A DNA stretch of 46,744 nucleotides from CAJQQY01 sp964352225 (lineage in GTDB: Bacteria; Bacteroidota; Bacteroidia; Chitinophagales; Saprospiraceae), in the NCBI GenBank assembly GCA_964352225.1, contig CAYGRM010000011.1:1-46744 (forward strand), read 5' to 3'. Position 1 is the stretch's first letter, and each line of letters opens with the position of its first letter. Below, one piece after another: positions 1 through 8,260 of the stretch. The position numbers and the translations under genes are program-made. The notes under the pieces were generated by a model. It had not been told where the DNA came from. It searched no databases and saw only the letters and a list, made by a program, of their open reading frames with translations.

Positions 1-552
1 CCACCACCGCCGCCGCCACCAGTAATTGAAGAGGTTCCTGAAGAAGAAATCATGGAAGAAGATGAACCTGAATTTGCAGACATGGATATCGATGAAGATG
101 AGGTTGTAGAAGTTGCAGAAGAAGAACCTGTAGCAGAAGAACCAGAAGTAGAAGAGGTAGTAGAAGAACCAGAAGAAGAAACAATCTTTAAAGTAGTAGA
201 AGATATGCCTCGTTTTCCTGGCTGTGAAGGGCAAGGAAAAAGTAAAGCAGAGTTAAAAGAATGTTCTGACGCAGAGATGTTGAAATTTATTTATAGTAAT
301 ATCAAGTATCCTGCTGTTGCTCGTGAAAACGGAATTGAAGGTAGAGCTATTCTTAAATTCATGGTTGACAAAGATGGTTCTGTAAGTAAAGTTCAAGTTC
401 TTAGAGATCCGGGAGGAGGGACTGGAAAAGAAGCGGAACGTGTAGTTCAATTGATGAACAGTATGGGACAAAAATGGGTTCCAGGAAAACAAAGAGGAAA
501 ACCTGTAAAAGTTTGGTTTACTCTTCCGGTAAGTTTCAAATTACAAGGATAA
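1..552 (+). CDS. Energy transducer TonB, C-terminal part (5' end outside window)
   Basis: The frame is already open at the first base, so the N-terminal membrane anchor lies upstream of the window. What remains is a run of seven prolines, an acidic Glu/Pro/Val-rich linker of about 55 residues, and a TonB C-terminal domain (KYPAVARENGIEGRAILKF, then VDKDGSVSKVQVLRDPGGG and a terminal KVWFTLPVSFKL strand). TonB carries proton-motive-force energy from the inner membrane to outer-membrane receptors. Most TonB linkers are Pro/Lys rich; an acidic one is common among Bacteroidota TonB-like proteins. The in-frame ATG at base 52 falls inside the linker and is not the real start. A strong terminator follows. 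The family call is secure; the receptor served is unknown. Confidence 0.9.
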   Translation, partial: PPPPPPPVIEEVPEEEIMEEDEPEFADMDIDEDEVVEVAEEEPVAEEPEVEEVVEEPEEETIFKVVEDMPRFPGCEGQGKSKAELKECSDAEMLKFIYSNIKYPAVARENGIEGRAILKFMVDKDGSVSKVQVLRDPGGGTGKEAERVVQLMNSMGQKWVPGKQRGKPVKVWFTLPVSFKLQG

Positions 553-577
553 TTTTTTTCCTACAGATTAATAGTAA

Positions 578-618
578 AAAAACGGTTGCTTCGAATATCT
601 TGAAGCAACCGTTTTTCG
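578..618 (+). terminator. Rho-independent terminator after tonB
   Basis: A 14-bp perfect stem (AAACGGTTGCTTC and its complement) closes a 9-base loop and runs into a T tract. It is preceded by an A tract, so it could work in both directions. Confidence 0.85.
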
Positions 619-701
619 TTTATTTTGTACTGATGCACTCGAGCAGGAGCTTCGAAATACAAATTAAATCTTGTTTTAATCTTTAAAAAAGTACATCTTA
701 C

Positions 702-744
702 GAAAACGCAACTATGGCAACTTTTAACCACCTCTAGCGTTTTC
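702..744. repeat. Short inverted repeat upstream of TPR gene
   Basis: GAAAACGC and GCGTTTTC form a perfect 8-bp inverted repeat about 27 bases apart, just before the TPR gene. It could be an operator or a leader hairpin. No function is evident. Confidence 0.35.
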
Positions 745-767
745 TTATTATAAAAATAAATACCAAA

Positions 768-2582
768 ATGCGGATACTACTAATTATACTTTTAGCTTTT
801 TCAACACCTTTGTTTGGTCAAGGGCAGCCTGGGAATAATGATTCCAAACTAGCACAGCAATATTATGTGGACGGAGAGTTTGAAAAAGCTAGCGTTTTAT
901 ATGAAAAATTATTCAACCTAAATGATAGAAATGATTACTATCTTAATCGATATATGGATTGTATGTTGGCTTTAGAAAGATATTCGGAAGCCGAAAAAGT
1001 AATCAAAAAACAACTCAAGAAAGATCCAAAACAGGTTCAACTCTATGTGACTTATGGAAATCTTTATGAAAGACAATATAAAGATGACGAAGCCATAAAA
1101 CAATATGAAAAAGCTATCAAAAAATTACCTGCTGATCGATTTGCTATCACTCGTCTTGCCAATGCTTTTATTAATTTGACAAAGTATGACCTCGCTATTC
1201 AAGCCTATGAAAAGGGAGCAAGCATTCTAAAAGATAACAATATTTTTGCCTATAACTTAGGTGACTTGTACCGAAGAAAAGGTGATACAGAAAAGATGAT
1301 TACAAGCTACCTCAATAGTTTGGCTCACAACCCAAGTCGCTTAAGTTCGATGAAAGTCCTTTTTCAAAAATACTTGAGTGATGATGATTTTACAGAATTA
1401 CAAATTCAATTATATACTAGAATTCAAGATAGTGATGAAATTGTAGCTTATCCTGAATTATTAATCTGGGTTTTTCTCCAAAAGAAAGATTACCAAAACG
1501 CTTTTCGTCAAGTGAAGGCATTAGACAGAAGATTAAAAGAAAATGGTGGAAGAATTTACCGCTTAGCTGAAATAGCAGCCAATGATAAAGATTATGATGC
1601 CGCGATTATAGCATACGATTATATTGTTGCTGAAAAGGGGCACATGTCAAGCTATTATATTGAATCGAAAAGAGAATCCTTGACTTGCAAAAGAAAAAAA
1701 TTGACTGAAGGGTTTAATTATACTAAGGAAGATTTAAAAACGCTAGAAACTGAATATGAATCTTTTTTAGAAGAATTTGGAAAGAGAAAATCAACGGCAA
1801 CAATTATAGCAGAACTAGCAGATTTGGAAGCATTTTACTTAAACGATTTGGATAAAGCAATCTCTTTGTTGCAAGAAATGATTGAGTATAATGGATTAAA
1901 TCGATATATTTTGGCTAAAGGGAAATTGAGTTTAGCTGATTTTTATTTGATGAAGGGAGAAGTTTGGGAGTCGACATTATTGTATTCGCAAGTAGATAAA
2001 GAATTCAAAGATGATATTCTGGGGCATGAAGCTCGTTTTAGAAATGCTAAACTTTCTTATTATGCTGGTGACTACCAATGGGCACAAGCACAGTTTGATA
2101 TTTTGAAAGCATCCACTTCCAAATTAATTGCTAATGATGCTTTAGATTTATCCATTTTCATTATGGATAATTTAGGTTTGGATACTATTGCAACTCCAAT
2201 TACAATGTACTCTCAAGCAGAATTATTGGTTTTCCAAAATCGTTTTGAAGATGCATTTGTCAAATTAGATTCTTTGGAAACAATGTTTCCTGGGCATACT
2301 TTGCAGGATGACATGCTTTATTTAGAAGCAAAAATCCTGGTCAGAAAACGTGAATACCAAAAAGCAGAAACCATCTATCAAAAAATAATTGACAATCATA
2401 TTGAAGAAATCCGAGCAGATAATGCCATGTTTGAATTGGCCAATCTTTATGAAAATCAACTTAATGATGTTGCCAAAGCCCAAGCTTTGTACGAACGAAT
2501 TTTTATCGATTTTTCAGGAAGTACCTTTGCAGTTGAAGCTCGAAAACGATTTAGAATTTTAAGAGGAGATACGGTTCAATAA
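768..2582 (+). CDS. Secreted tetratricopeptide-repeat protein
   Basis: A 604-residue protein with an N-terminal signal peptide (MRILLIILLAFSTPLFGQG). The rest is helical repeats with TPR spacing: clear units near residues 25-60 (AQQYYVDGEFEKASVLYEKL), 70-140 (YGNLYERQYKDDEAIKQYEKA) and again after about 480 (KREYQKAETIYQKIIDN). TPR solenoids bind other proteins. The signal peptide places this one in the periplasm or on the envelope. No enzymatic domain is visible. It stands alone, with a terminator before it and a palindromic repeat element starting immediately at its stop codon. The partner is unknown. Confidence 0.85.
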   Translation: MRILLIILLAFSTPLFGQGQPGNNDSKLAQQYYVDGEFEKASVLYEKLFNLNDRNDYYLNRYMDCMLALERYSEAEKVIKKQLKKDPKQVQLYVTYGNLYERQYKDDEAIKQYEKAIKKLPADRFAITRLANAFINLTKYDLAIQAYEKGASILKDNNIFAYNLGDLYRRKGDTEKMITSYLNSLAHNPSRLSSMKVLFQKYLSDDDFTELQIQLYTRIQDSDEIVAYPELLIWVFLQKKDYQNAFRQVKALDRRLKENGGRIYRLAEIAANDKDYDAAIIAYDYIVAEKGHMSSYYIESKRESLTCKRKKLTEGFNYTKEDLKTLETEYESFLEEFGKRKSTATIIAELADLEAFYLNDLDKAISLLQEMIEYNGLNRYILAKGKLSLADFYLMKGEVWESTLLYSQVDKEFKDDILGHEARFRNAKLSYYAGDYQWAQAQFDILKASTSKLIANDALDLSIFIMDNLGLDTIATPITMYSQAELLVFQNRFEDAFVKLDSLETMFPGHTLQDDMLYLEAKILVRKREYQKAETIYQKIIDNHIEEIRADNAMFELANLYENQLNDVAKAQALYERIFIDFSGSTFAVEARKRFRILRGDTVQ

Positions 2583-2745
2583 AAGATCGCTGCGCTGTCA
2601 GAGGTCAGACCAGTCGTTGCACTCCTTGACAGAAGACAGACTGACGATTACAATCTGAAATAAAATGCAAAAATGCTCTCGCCAGTCTGTCTTTTGACAG
2701 TAAGCATAGCGCACGATCTGACCTCTGACAGCGAAGCGATCTTTT
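2583..2745. repeat. Family A palindromic intergenic repeat, copy 1
   Basis: Outer arms of about 30 bases are inverted copies with only a couple of mismatches. The left arm reads AAAGATCGCTGCGCTGTCAG and continues AGGTCAGAC. A second, inner inverted pair (GACAGAAGACAGACTG against CAGTCTGTCTTTTGAC) is nested inside. The element begins directly after the TPR stop codon and ends about 12 bases before the DUF4286 start. Related copies lie on the other side of the DUF4286 gene and upstream of the PIG-L gene. Confidence 0.85.
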
Positions 2746-2757
2746 CTATAAAAATGA

Positions 2758-3078
2758 ATGATGAAAAAAATATTTTACAACGTAACGGTCATGATTGAAC
2801 ATGCCTCTCACGAAGAATGGCTCAAATGGATGAAAGAAGTTCATGTCCCTGATGTGATGAAAACAGGGATGTTTTTGGAAAGTAAAATCTGCAGATTATT
2901 AGGAAGTGACGAAACAGATGGCTTGACTTATTCCGTTCAATATATCGCTCCCAACATGGAAACTTTTCAAAAATATCAAGAGCAATTTGCACCAGCTTTG
3001 CAAAAAGATCATACTGATCGATACGAAGGAAAATATGTTGCTTTCCGTTCCATAATGGAAGTTAACGATGAGTTTTAG
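2758..3078 (+). CDS. DUF4286 family protein
   Basis: A 106-residue protein, the usual size for DUF4286. It begins MMKKIFYNVTVMIEHASHEE and contains the conserved WLKWMKEVHVPDVMKTGMF stretch. The predicted fold is a small dimeric alpha/beta barrel (ferredoxin-like); no biochemical function is established. Two ATGs in a row (2758 and 2761) make the exact start uncertain by one codon. The gene is bracketed on both sides by copies of the family A palindromic repeat and faces the ABC permease convergently. Confidence 0.85.
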   Translation: MMKKIFYNVTVMIEHASHEEWLKWMKEVHVPDVMKTGMFLESKICRLLGSDETDGLTYSVQYIAPNMETFQKYQEQFAPALQKDHTDRYEGKYVAFRSIMEVNDEF

Positions 3079-3223
3079 AAAAGACCGCTACGCTGTCAGA
3101 GGTCAAACCATTACTATCTATGTTTATTTTAGTTAGAAACTGAAATAGATAATAATCGTCAGTCTGACCTCTGTCAGTCACCAAAGGTGACGATCTGACC
3201 TCTTACAGCGTAGCGGTCTTTTT
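3079..3223. repeat. Family A palindromic intergenic repeat, copy 2
   Basis: It starts at the base after the DUF4286 stop and ends at the base before the stop of the convergent permease gene. The left arm (AAAAGACCGCTACGCTGTCA) and right arm (TTACAGCGTAGCGGTCTTTT) are near-perfect inverted copies and carry compensating changes relative to copy 1 (GATCGC to GACCGC, with the matching change on the other side). A-tract and T-tract ends suggest a bidirectional terminator. Confidence 0.85.
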
Positions 3224-4546
3224 TTACGCTCTAAACATCCATTTCCCGATCTCCTTAAATGTTACCTTCTTTCCATACATCAAAATTCCAACTCGATATA
3301 TTCGGGCAGAAAGCCAAACGAAAAATATACACGTCGCAATCAACACCACTACCGACAAGGCAATCTGCCAAGCAGGTGGTGAAAATGCCAATCTCGAGGG
3401 CATAACAATTGGAGAAAATAATGGAAAAATCGAAGCCCATACCGCCAAACTACTATTAGGTGATTTGATAGCAACCATCATAATGTATAAAGCCAAAATT
3501 ACCGGAATCGTAATTGGAATAGTTAACGCTTGTCCTTCTCCCAAATCATCTCCCATCGCAGAACCAACCGCTGCAAAAAGAGAAGCATATAAAAAGTATC
3601 CACCTAAAAAGTAAAGAACAAAAAGAGGTGCAATTAACCACCAATTTTGAGATTTCAATTCCGCCATGATTTGAATCGCATAAAGTTGCATTTCATCTTG
3701 ATCCACATTTGCTCCAGACATTCCAGCAGCTCCTTCATTCATTGCTTCAGGATCAAATCCAAAAATCAATTGAACAGCAATACTAATCAATGGAATCAAA
3801 ATAGCCCAAATTGCTACTTGCGTCAACCCTACTCCACCGACTCCGATAATTTTTCCCATCATCAGTTGGAAAGGTTTTACAGACGAAATCATCACTTCCA
3901 CAATTCGATTGACTTTCTCCTCCATGACTGAACGCATCACCATCATTCCATAAATAAATACCGTGATATACATAATGAATCCCATAAATCCACCTAGAGC
4001 AGCACCTACTCCTGCTTTCATTGAAGTATCTTTTTCTTCATTCAAAATAGAGCGAGGACTTAAACTTATGGTGCCTTCCAAAGCTTCCAGTTGTTTCTTA
4101 TCTAAGCCTAATTCTTTGATTTTATATTCTCTAAAAAATCGATCTAAGCTCTTCTCTATTTTCAATTTAGAATCAATATCTAATTCATTATTTGAATAAA
4201 AATAATTGATTTCAATATCTTTATCATATAAGTTCTTGACGATAGGAATCGCAATCACTCCAGAGTATTTCTCATCTTCCACATCTTTTTTCAACTCTTC
4301 CAAATCTTTTTGAGGTTTGGAAAAAGTAATTGATTTCGTATTTGGAATTTTTGAAACACTTAAAACATTTCCTGGATCACTTATCGCAATCTGTTTCACA
4401 TCTCCATCTTCATAGGAAAAAATAAAACCGACTACAATAAAAAATAATCCAAAAGCTATTGGGGTAAGAATGGTCGCTAGAATAAATGATCGCTTTTTTA
4501 CTCGAGTCAGATATTCGCGTTGTACGATGAGCCAAAGTTTATTCAT
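3224..4546 (-). CDS. ABC-2 type transporter permease (NatB-like)
   Basis: A 440-residue integral membrane protein. It opens with MNKLWLIVQREYLTRVKKRS, followed by the first membrane span (ILATILTPIAFGLFFIVVGF). A soluble extracytoplasmic domain covers about residues 50-175, and five or more hydrophobic spans follow at roughly 180-420. The N-terminal REYLTRVKKRSF motif and this topology are typical of NatB/ABC-2 exporters. It is translated from the same operon as the ATPase directly upstream, with a 2-base gap. The exported substrate cannot be read from sequence; NatAB in Bacillus exports sodium, but many Bacteroidota relatives are uncharacterised. Confidence 0.9.
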   Translation of the reverse strand: MNKLWLIVQREYLTRVKKRSFILATILTPIAFGLFFIVVGFIFSYEDGDVKQIAISDPGNVLSVSKIPNTKSITFSKPQKDLEELKKDVEDEKYSGVIAIPIVKNLYDKDIEINYFYSNNELDIDSKLKIEKSLDRFFREYKIKELGLDKKQLEALEGTISLSPRSILNEEKDTSMKAGVGAALGGFMGFIMYITVFIYGMMVMRSVMEEKVNRIVEVMISSVKPFQLMMGKIIGVGGVGLTQVAIWAILIPLISIAVQLIFGFDPEAMNEGAAGMSGANVDQDEMQLYAIQIMAELKSQNWWLIAPLFVLYFLGGYFLYASLFAAVGSAMGDDLGEGQALTIPITIPVILALYIMMVAIKSPNSSLAVWASIFPLFSPIVMPSRLAFSPPAWQIALSVVVLIATCIFFVWLSARIYRVGILMYGKKVTFKEIGKWMFRA

Positions 4547-4548
4547 GC

Positions 4549-5466
4549 TTAATTAGTTATTTTTTCTTGATTAGATGATTCTACTTTTCTAATAAAAATT
4601 TCATTTAAAGTAGGAAGGATTTCATTGAAAGAATGTATGTGAACATCCTTTTGGATCAAGTGTCGAAGCAAAGCATTCGAGTCGTCACCTTCTTTTAATT
4701 GAACGGTGATGGACTGATCTTTCTGACTGATGATATTGGTTTGTGCCAAAGCATCAGCTGGAAGTTCGCCATCAAAATCTATTTTAAATAAATTTTCTTT
4801 GTATTGATTTTTAACATCTTTAACCGAGCCTTCGAGCACATTTTTCCCTTGATTAATCAACACTATAAATTCACAAACCTCTTCCACTTGCTCCATTCTA
4901 TGTGTCGAAAAAATAATACTCGTTCCATTGCGATGCAACTCATCAATTTCATCTTTAATCAAATTCGTATTGATTGGATCCAGACCTGAAAACGGTTCAT
5001 CCAAAATCAACAATCCAGGTCGATGAACAACCGTAGATATAAATTGGATCTTCTGCTGCATTCCTTTTGAAAGCTCTTCCACCTTTTTATCCCACCAATT
5101 TTCGATTCCAAATTTTTCAAACCAAGATTTGATTTCTCGCAAAGCATCAGTTTTTGACAATCCTTTGAGCCGAGCTAAATAGATGAGATGTTCCCCCACT
5201 TTCATTTTTTTATACAAACCACGTTCCTCAGGCATGTATCCAATTTTGGAAGGATGGTTTGCATTGAGTTGTTCACCTTTGTAAAGTACTACTCCGCTAT
5301 CAGCTTGAGTAATCGTAGTAATGATTCTGATGAGGGAAGTTTTACCTGCACCATTAGGCCCAAGCATTCCGAAGACACAACCTTTAGGCATGTTGAAACT
5401 CACCCCATCAACAGCAACGTGCTTGTCGTAAGTCTTTCTTACATTTTCTAAACTTAAAATATTCAT
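4549..5466 (-). CDS. ABC transporter ATP-binding protein (NatA-like)
   Basis: A 305-residue ATPase with Walker A GPNGAGKTS (about residues 36-44), signature LSKGMQQ (132-138), Walker B LLILDEPFSGLD (152-163) and the H-loop histidine in STHRM (His189). A C-terminal extension of about 90 residues is typical of exporters with a DUF4162-like tail. It is the first gene of a two-gene minus-strand operon with the permease and should form the motor of an ABC-2 exporter. The lipid kinase is divergently oriented 250 bases away. Confidence 0.93.
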   Translation of the reverse strand: MNILSLENVRKTYDKHVAVDGVSFNMPKGCVFGMLGPNGAGKTSLIRIITTITQADSGVVLYKGEQLNANHPSKIGYMPEERGLYKKMKVGEHLIYLARLKGLSKTDALREIKSWFEKFGIENWWDKKVEELSKGMQQKIQFISTVVHRPGLLILDEPFSGLDPINTNLIKDEIDELHRNGTSIIFSTHRMEQVEEVCEFIVLINQGKNVLEGSVKDVKNQYKENLFKIDFDGELPADALAQTNIISQKDQSITVQLKEGDDSNALLRHLIQKDVHIHSFNEILPTLNEIFIRKVESSNQEKITN

Positions 5467-5715
5467 AAATTTATTTGATCAGTTGGTTCTTAAACAAACT
5501 CGTTTTTGAGTGAACGAGCTTAGTCCATAATAAAAATATTTTTTGTATCGATAGTTCTCATTTGAGAAATCAATAATAGAAATTAAAACTCATAAAATGG
5601 AATAAAAATCTATGAGTGATTTCTTTTTTCGGATAAAAAAATGGAATTTCATTTATTAAGTCAAGATCATTCCATCCAAATCGAAAGATAAACATATAAT
5701 TTAAAACAGTATATT

Positions 5716-6651
5716 TTGTCAAAAAAAATAACATCAAAATGGTTTATTATCGTCAACCCAAAAGCAAATGGTGGTCGGTTAGAAAGCCAATGGAAAAACA
5801 TCCAACAATGTTTAACGGACAACAATATTGATTTTTTTGATAAAAAAACTACCCACCAAAATCACGCAACGGAATTGGCAAAAGAAGCTATCCAAAATGG
5901 TTTTAGAAAAATAATCGCAGTTGGCGGAGATGGAACGGGAAATGAAGTTGCTAATGGAATTTTACAACAACAAATAATCCCTTCAGCTGAAATCACCTTT
6001 GCACTTTTGCCAGTTGGAACAGGTAATGATTGGATCAAAACTCATAAAATTCCCAAAGATTTAAATACTTGGATCGAAATTTTGAAAAAAGAAAAAACCA
6101 TCTTCCAAGATGCAGGATTTATCAGTTGTATTTTTAATGAAAAAAAAATAGAACGGTATTTTATTAATGTAGCCGGAATGGCCTATGACGCATTTGGCGT
6201 CCAGTTATCTGAAGGCAAAAATTGGCGTTTTCCCAAAATCCAATACTTACTTCTCGCACTTCGAGGTTTATTTAAATATAAGATTCACCGAGCTAAATTA
6301 ATTTTTAATGATAAAGAAGTCGTCGATTTCTTTTACATCATCAATGTGGGGATTTGCAAATATTCAGGTGGAGGAATGCAATTAGTTCCTCATGCTATTC
6401 CTGACGATGGACAATTTGCCCTCACCTTTGCAAGAAAGCTTTCGAAGTTGGCCGTTATTTTAAATACATACCGTTTTTATAATGCTTCGCTTTTGCAACA
6501 CTCAAAAGTGGAAGGTTTTTTTACAAAAAAAGTTAGAGTGGAAACCATGGATAACGAAGCAACAGGGGTGGAAGTAGATGGAGAATATATTGGTGAAACA
6601 CCCGTAGAATTTTCAATTTTGCCGAAGGCTTTAAAGATTGTTGTTCCTTGA
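5716..6651 (+). CDS. Diacylglycerol kinase family lipid kinase (YegS/BmrU type)
   Basis: A 311-residue protein of the DAGK-catalytic superfamily. It has the N-terminal FIIVNPKANGGR strand-loop and the GGDGTGNEVANG nucleotide-binding motif near residue 70, followed by LLPVGTGNDW. Such enzymes phosphorylate lipid hydroxyls (diacylglycerol, sphingosine-like or other lipids) with ATP at the membrane surface. The start is a TTG: no in-frame ATG exists before residue 150, and both conserved motifs lie downstream of this TTG. It is followed at once by a hairpin. The lipid substrate is not predictable. Confidence 0.9.
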   Translation: MSKKITSKWFIIVNPKANGGRLESQWKNIQQCLTDNNIDFFDKKTTHQNHATELAKEAIQNGFRKIIAVGGDGTGNEVANGILQQQIIPSAEITFALLPVGTGNDWIKTHKIPKDLNTWIEILKKEKTIFQDAGFISCIFNEKKIERYFINVAGMAYDAFGVQLSEGKNWRFPKIQYLLLALRGLFKYKIHRAKLIFNDKEVVDFFYIINVGICKYSGGGMQLVPHAIPDDGQFALTFARKLSKLAVILNTYRFYNASLLQHSKVEGFFTKKVRVETMDNEATGVEVDGEYIGETPVEFSILPKALKIVVP

Positions 6652-6654
6652 TAG

Positions 6655-6704
6655 ACCTCATCCTTAAACTCTTCTCCTAAGTATGAGAGGGTTATGGATG
6701 AGGT
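6655..6704. terminator. Long imperfect hairpin after lipid kinase gene
   Basis: ACCTCATCC and GGATGAGGT form a perfect outer 9-bp stem, and a weaker inner stem (CTCTTCTC against GAGAGGG) lies inside. It starts four bases after the lipid kinase stop. There is no long T tract, so it may be a terminator or another dispersed palindrome. Confidence 0.5.
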
Positions 6705-6857
6705 GTAATTGCGAATTTTCGCACCCAGATATCCAAAATTCATTATATTTCCCTCAAAAACCCCTTTAAAAATAGAGGCAAATCGCTCAAAACGTTCCCT
6801 ATTTTTTTAATTTCCAAATATTCAAAAAATAAAGAATTAACTCCACTAGAAAATCCT

Positions 6858-6865
6858 TATCTTTG
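6858..6865 (+). promoter_or_regulatory. Bacteroidota -7 box (TATCTTTG) for efp
   Basis: TATCTTTG fits the Bacteroidota TAnnTTTG consensus and lies 56 bases upstream of the efp ATG. No clear -33 TTG was found at the expected spacing. Confidence 0.55.
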
Positions 6866-6921
6866 CGCCGCTTTTTTAACCGGCCTTCAAGATCTAATTG
6901 TTGGCAATAAATTAAATTTAG

Positions 6922-7485
6922 ATGGCAAATACATCAGAAATCAGAAACGGATTATGCATTGAGCACAGCAACGATATCTATACTGTTGTTGAGTTTCTTC
7001 ATGTAAAACCAGGAAAAGGACCTGCCTTTGTTCGTACAAAATTGAAAAGTTTGACCAATGGAAAAGTGATTGATAACACCTGGCCTTCAAGTCATAAAAT
7101 TGATATCGTTAGAGTCGAAAGAAGGAACTATCAATTTTTGTATCAAGATGAAATGGGTTATAATTTCATGGATAAGGATACTTACGAACAAATCAGTATT
7201 CAGGAAGATATGATCTCAAACCCTAAATTATTGAAAGAAGGAAGCTCTGTTGAAATGCTTTTTCATGCAGAAAAAGAAATCCCTTTGACCATTGAGCAAC
7301 CTCAATACATCGTACTAGAAGTTACCCAGACCGAGCCAGGGCTAAAAGGGAATACAGCTACTAATGCATCTAAACCTGCAATTGTAGAAACTGGTGCAGA
7401 AATCAAAGTTCCTCTTTTTATCACCGAAGGTGAAAAAATAAAAATAGATACACGTACCGCAAGTTACGTAGAGAGAGCCAAATAG
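6922..7485 (+). CDS. efp: Translation elongation factor P
   Basis: A 187-residue protein, the standard EF-P length. The N-terminal KOW-like domain ends in the loop HVKPGKGPAF, with Lys32 at the tip where EF-P is modified in other bacteria. The two OB domains follow (SSHKIDIVRVERRNYQFLY; KGNTATNASKPAIVETGAEIKVPLF). EF-P binds between the P and E sites of the ribosome and relieves stalling on polyproline; the tonB fragment in this window encodes such a run. No modification enzyme is encoded nearby. The ATG start matches the family N-terminus. Confidence 0.97.
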   Translation: MANTSEIRNGLCIEHSNDIYTVVEFLHVKPGKGPAFVRTKLKSLTNGKVIDNTWPSSHKIDIVRVERRNYQFLYQDEMGYNFMDKDTYEQISIQEDMISNPKLLKEGSSVEMLFHAEKEIPLTIEQPQYIVLEVTQTEPGLKGNTATNASKPAIVETGAEIKVPLFITEGEKIKIDTRTASYVERAK

Positions 7486-7537
7486 TTAAGTGGTTTTTAA
7501 TCACTTAAATTTTCGATTCTAAATATTTTGTCTAACT

Positions 7538-7545
7538 TAGTTTTG
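7538..7545 (+). promoter_or_regulatory. Possible -7 box (TAGTTTTG) for accBC
   Basis: This matches TAnnTTTG and lies about 100 bases upstream of the accB ATG. No well-placed -33 element is visible, so support is modest. Confidence 0.4.
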
Positions 7546-7648
7546 TACTTGATATATGTTTATTTTTTCTAAAAACTAAACATATCAGGCACTCATTAGT
7601 TATAAAAAGAAACATCAATACGAACGTACTTAATAACCAAAGAGCAAT

Positions 7649-8164
7649 ATGAAATTTAATGAAATTCAAGAGCTCATCAAGCTCATTACTAAATCTAATC
7701 TTACAGAATTCAAATTAAAAGAAGGTGATTTCGAACTTTCTATTCGTACCAAGAAATATGGAAAAGTACGAGCTAGAGATTTTCAAGCCCTACAATCTGC
7801 ACCTCAGGTGGTTTCGGTTCCTTCAGCTATGCCAACTCCTCCTGCTGCCGCAGCTCCAGCGCCTGCCGCGCCCGCAGCCGCAGCTCCTACTCCAGCAGAA
7901 GCTCCTGAGAGTAAAAGCTCAAATACTTTAGTAATCAAATCCCCAATTGTAGGTACTTTTTATCGTTCCTCAGGGCCAGATAAAGACTCATTTGTTGGAA
8001 TTGGTTCAATCGTAGAAGTAGGAACAGTAGTTTGTATCGTAGAAGCCATGAAACTATTCAATGAAATTGAATCAGAAGTAAGTGGTAAAATTGTTAAGAT
8101 TCTAGTTGATAATGAATCACCTGTTCAATACGATCAACCCTTATTTGAAGTAGAACCTATTTAG
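7649..8164 (+). CDS. accB: Acetyl-CoA carboxylase biotin carboxyl carrier protein
   Basis: A 171-residue protein with the classic AccB layout: an N-terminal helical region (about 1-45), a flexible Ala/Pro linker (about 55-85), and a C-terminal biotinyl domain with VEAMKLFNEI, in which Lys135 is the biotin attachment site. It carries CO2 as carboxybiotin between the biotin carboxylase and the carboxyltransferase in the first step of fatty-acid synthesis. It lies 96 bases upstream of accC and is very probably co-transcribed with it. Confidence 0.97.
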   Translation: MKFNEIQELIKLITKSNLTEFKLKEGDFELSIRTKKYGKVRARDFQALQSAPQVVSVPSAMPTPPAAAAPAPAAPAAAAPTPAEAPESKSSNTLVIKSPIVGTFYRSSGPDKDSFVGIGSIVEVGTVVCIVEAMKLFNEIESEVSGKIVKILVDNESPVQYDQPLFEVEPI

Positions 8165-8260
8165 TCTAATCAATGATTTAATTGCGAAGTGATTAATGGG
8201 TAAATGTAATTAACTGTCTACTCAATCATTTTGCATGCTTTCATTTTATCCAAGAATAGT

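Noticed and set aside
253..492. Antisense open frames inside tonB, dnaE, gltA and other genes
   Set aside because: They overlap well-supported genes on the opposite strand, have no family features and look like chance frames.
8231..8260. TTG start ten codons upstream for accC
   Set aside because: The extra residues are not part of the family; MFKKILIANRGEIA at 8261 is the conserved N-terminus.
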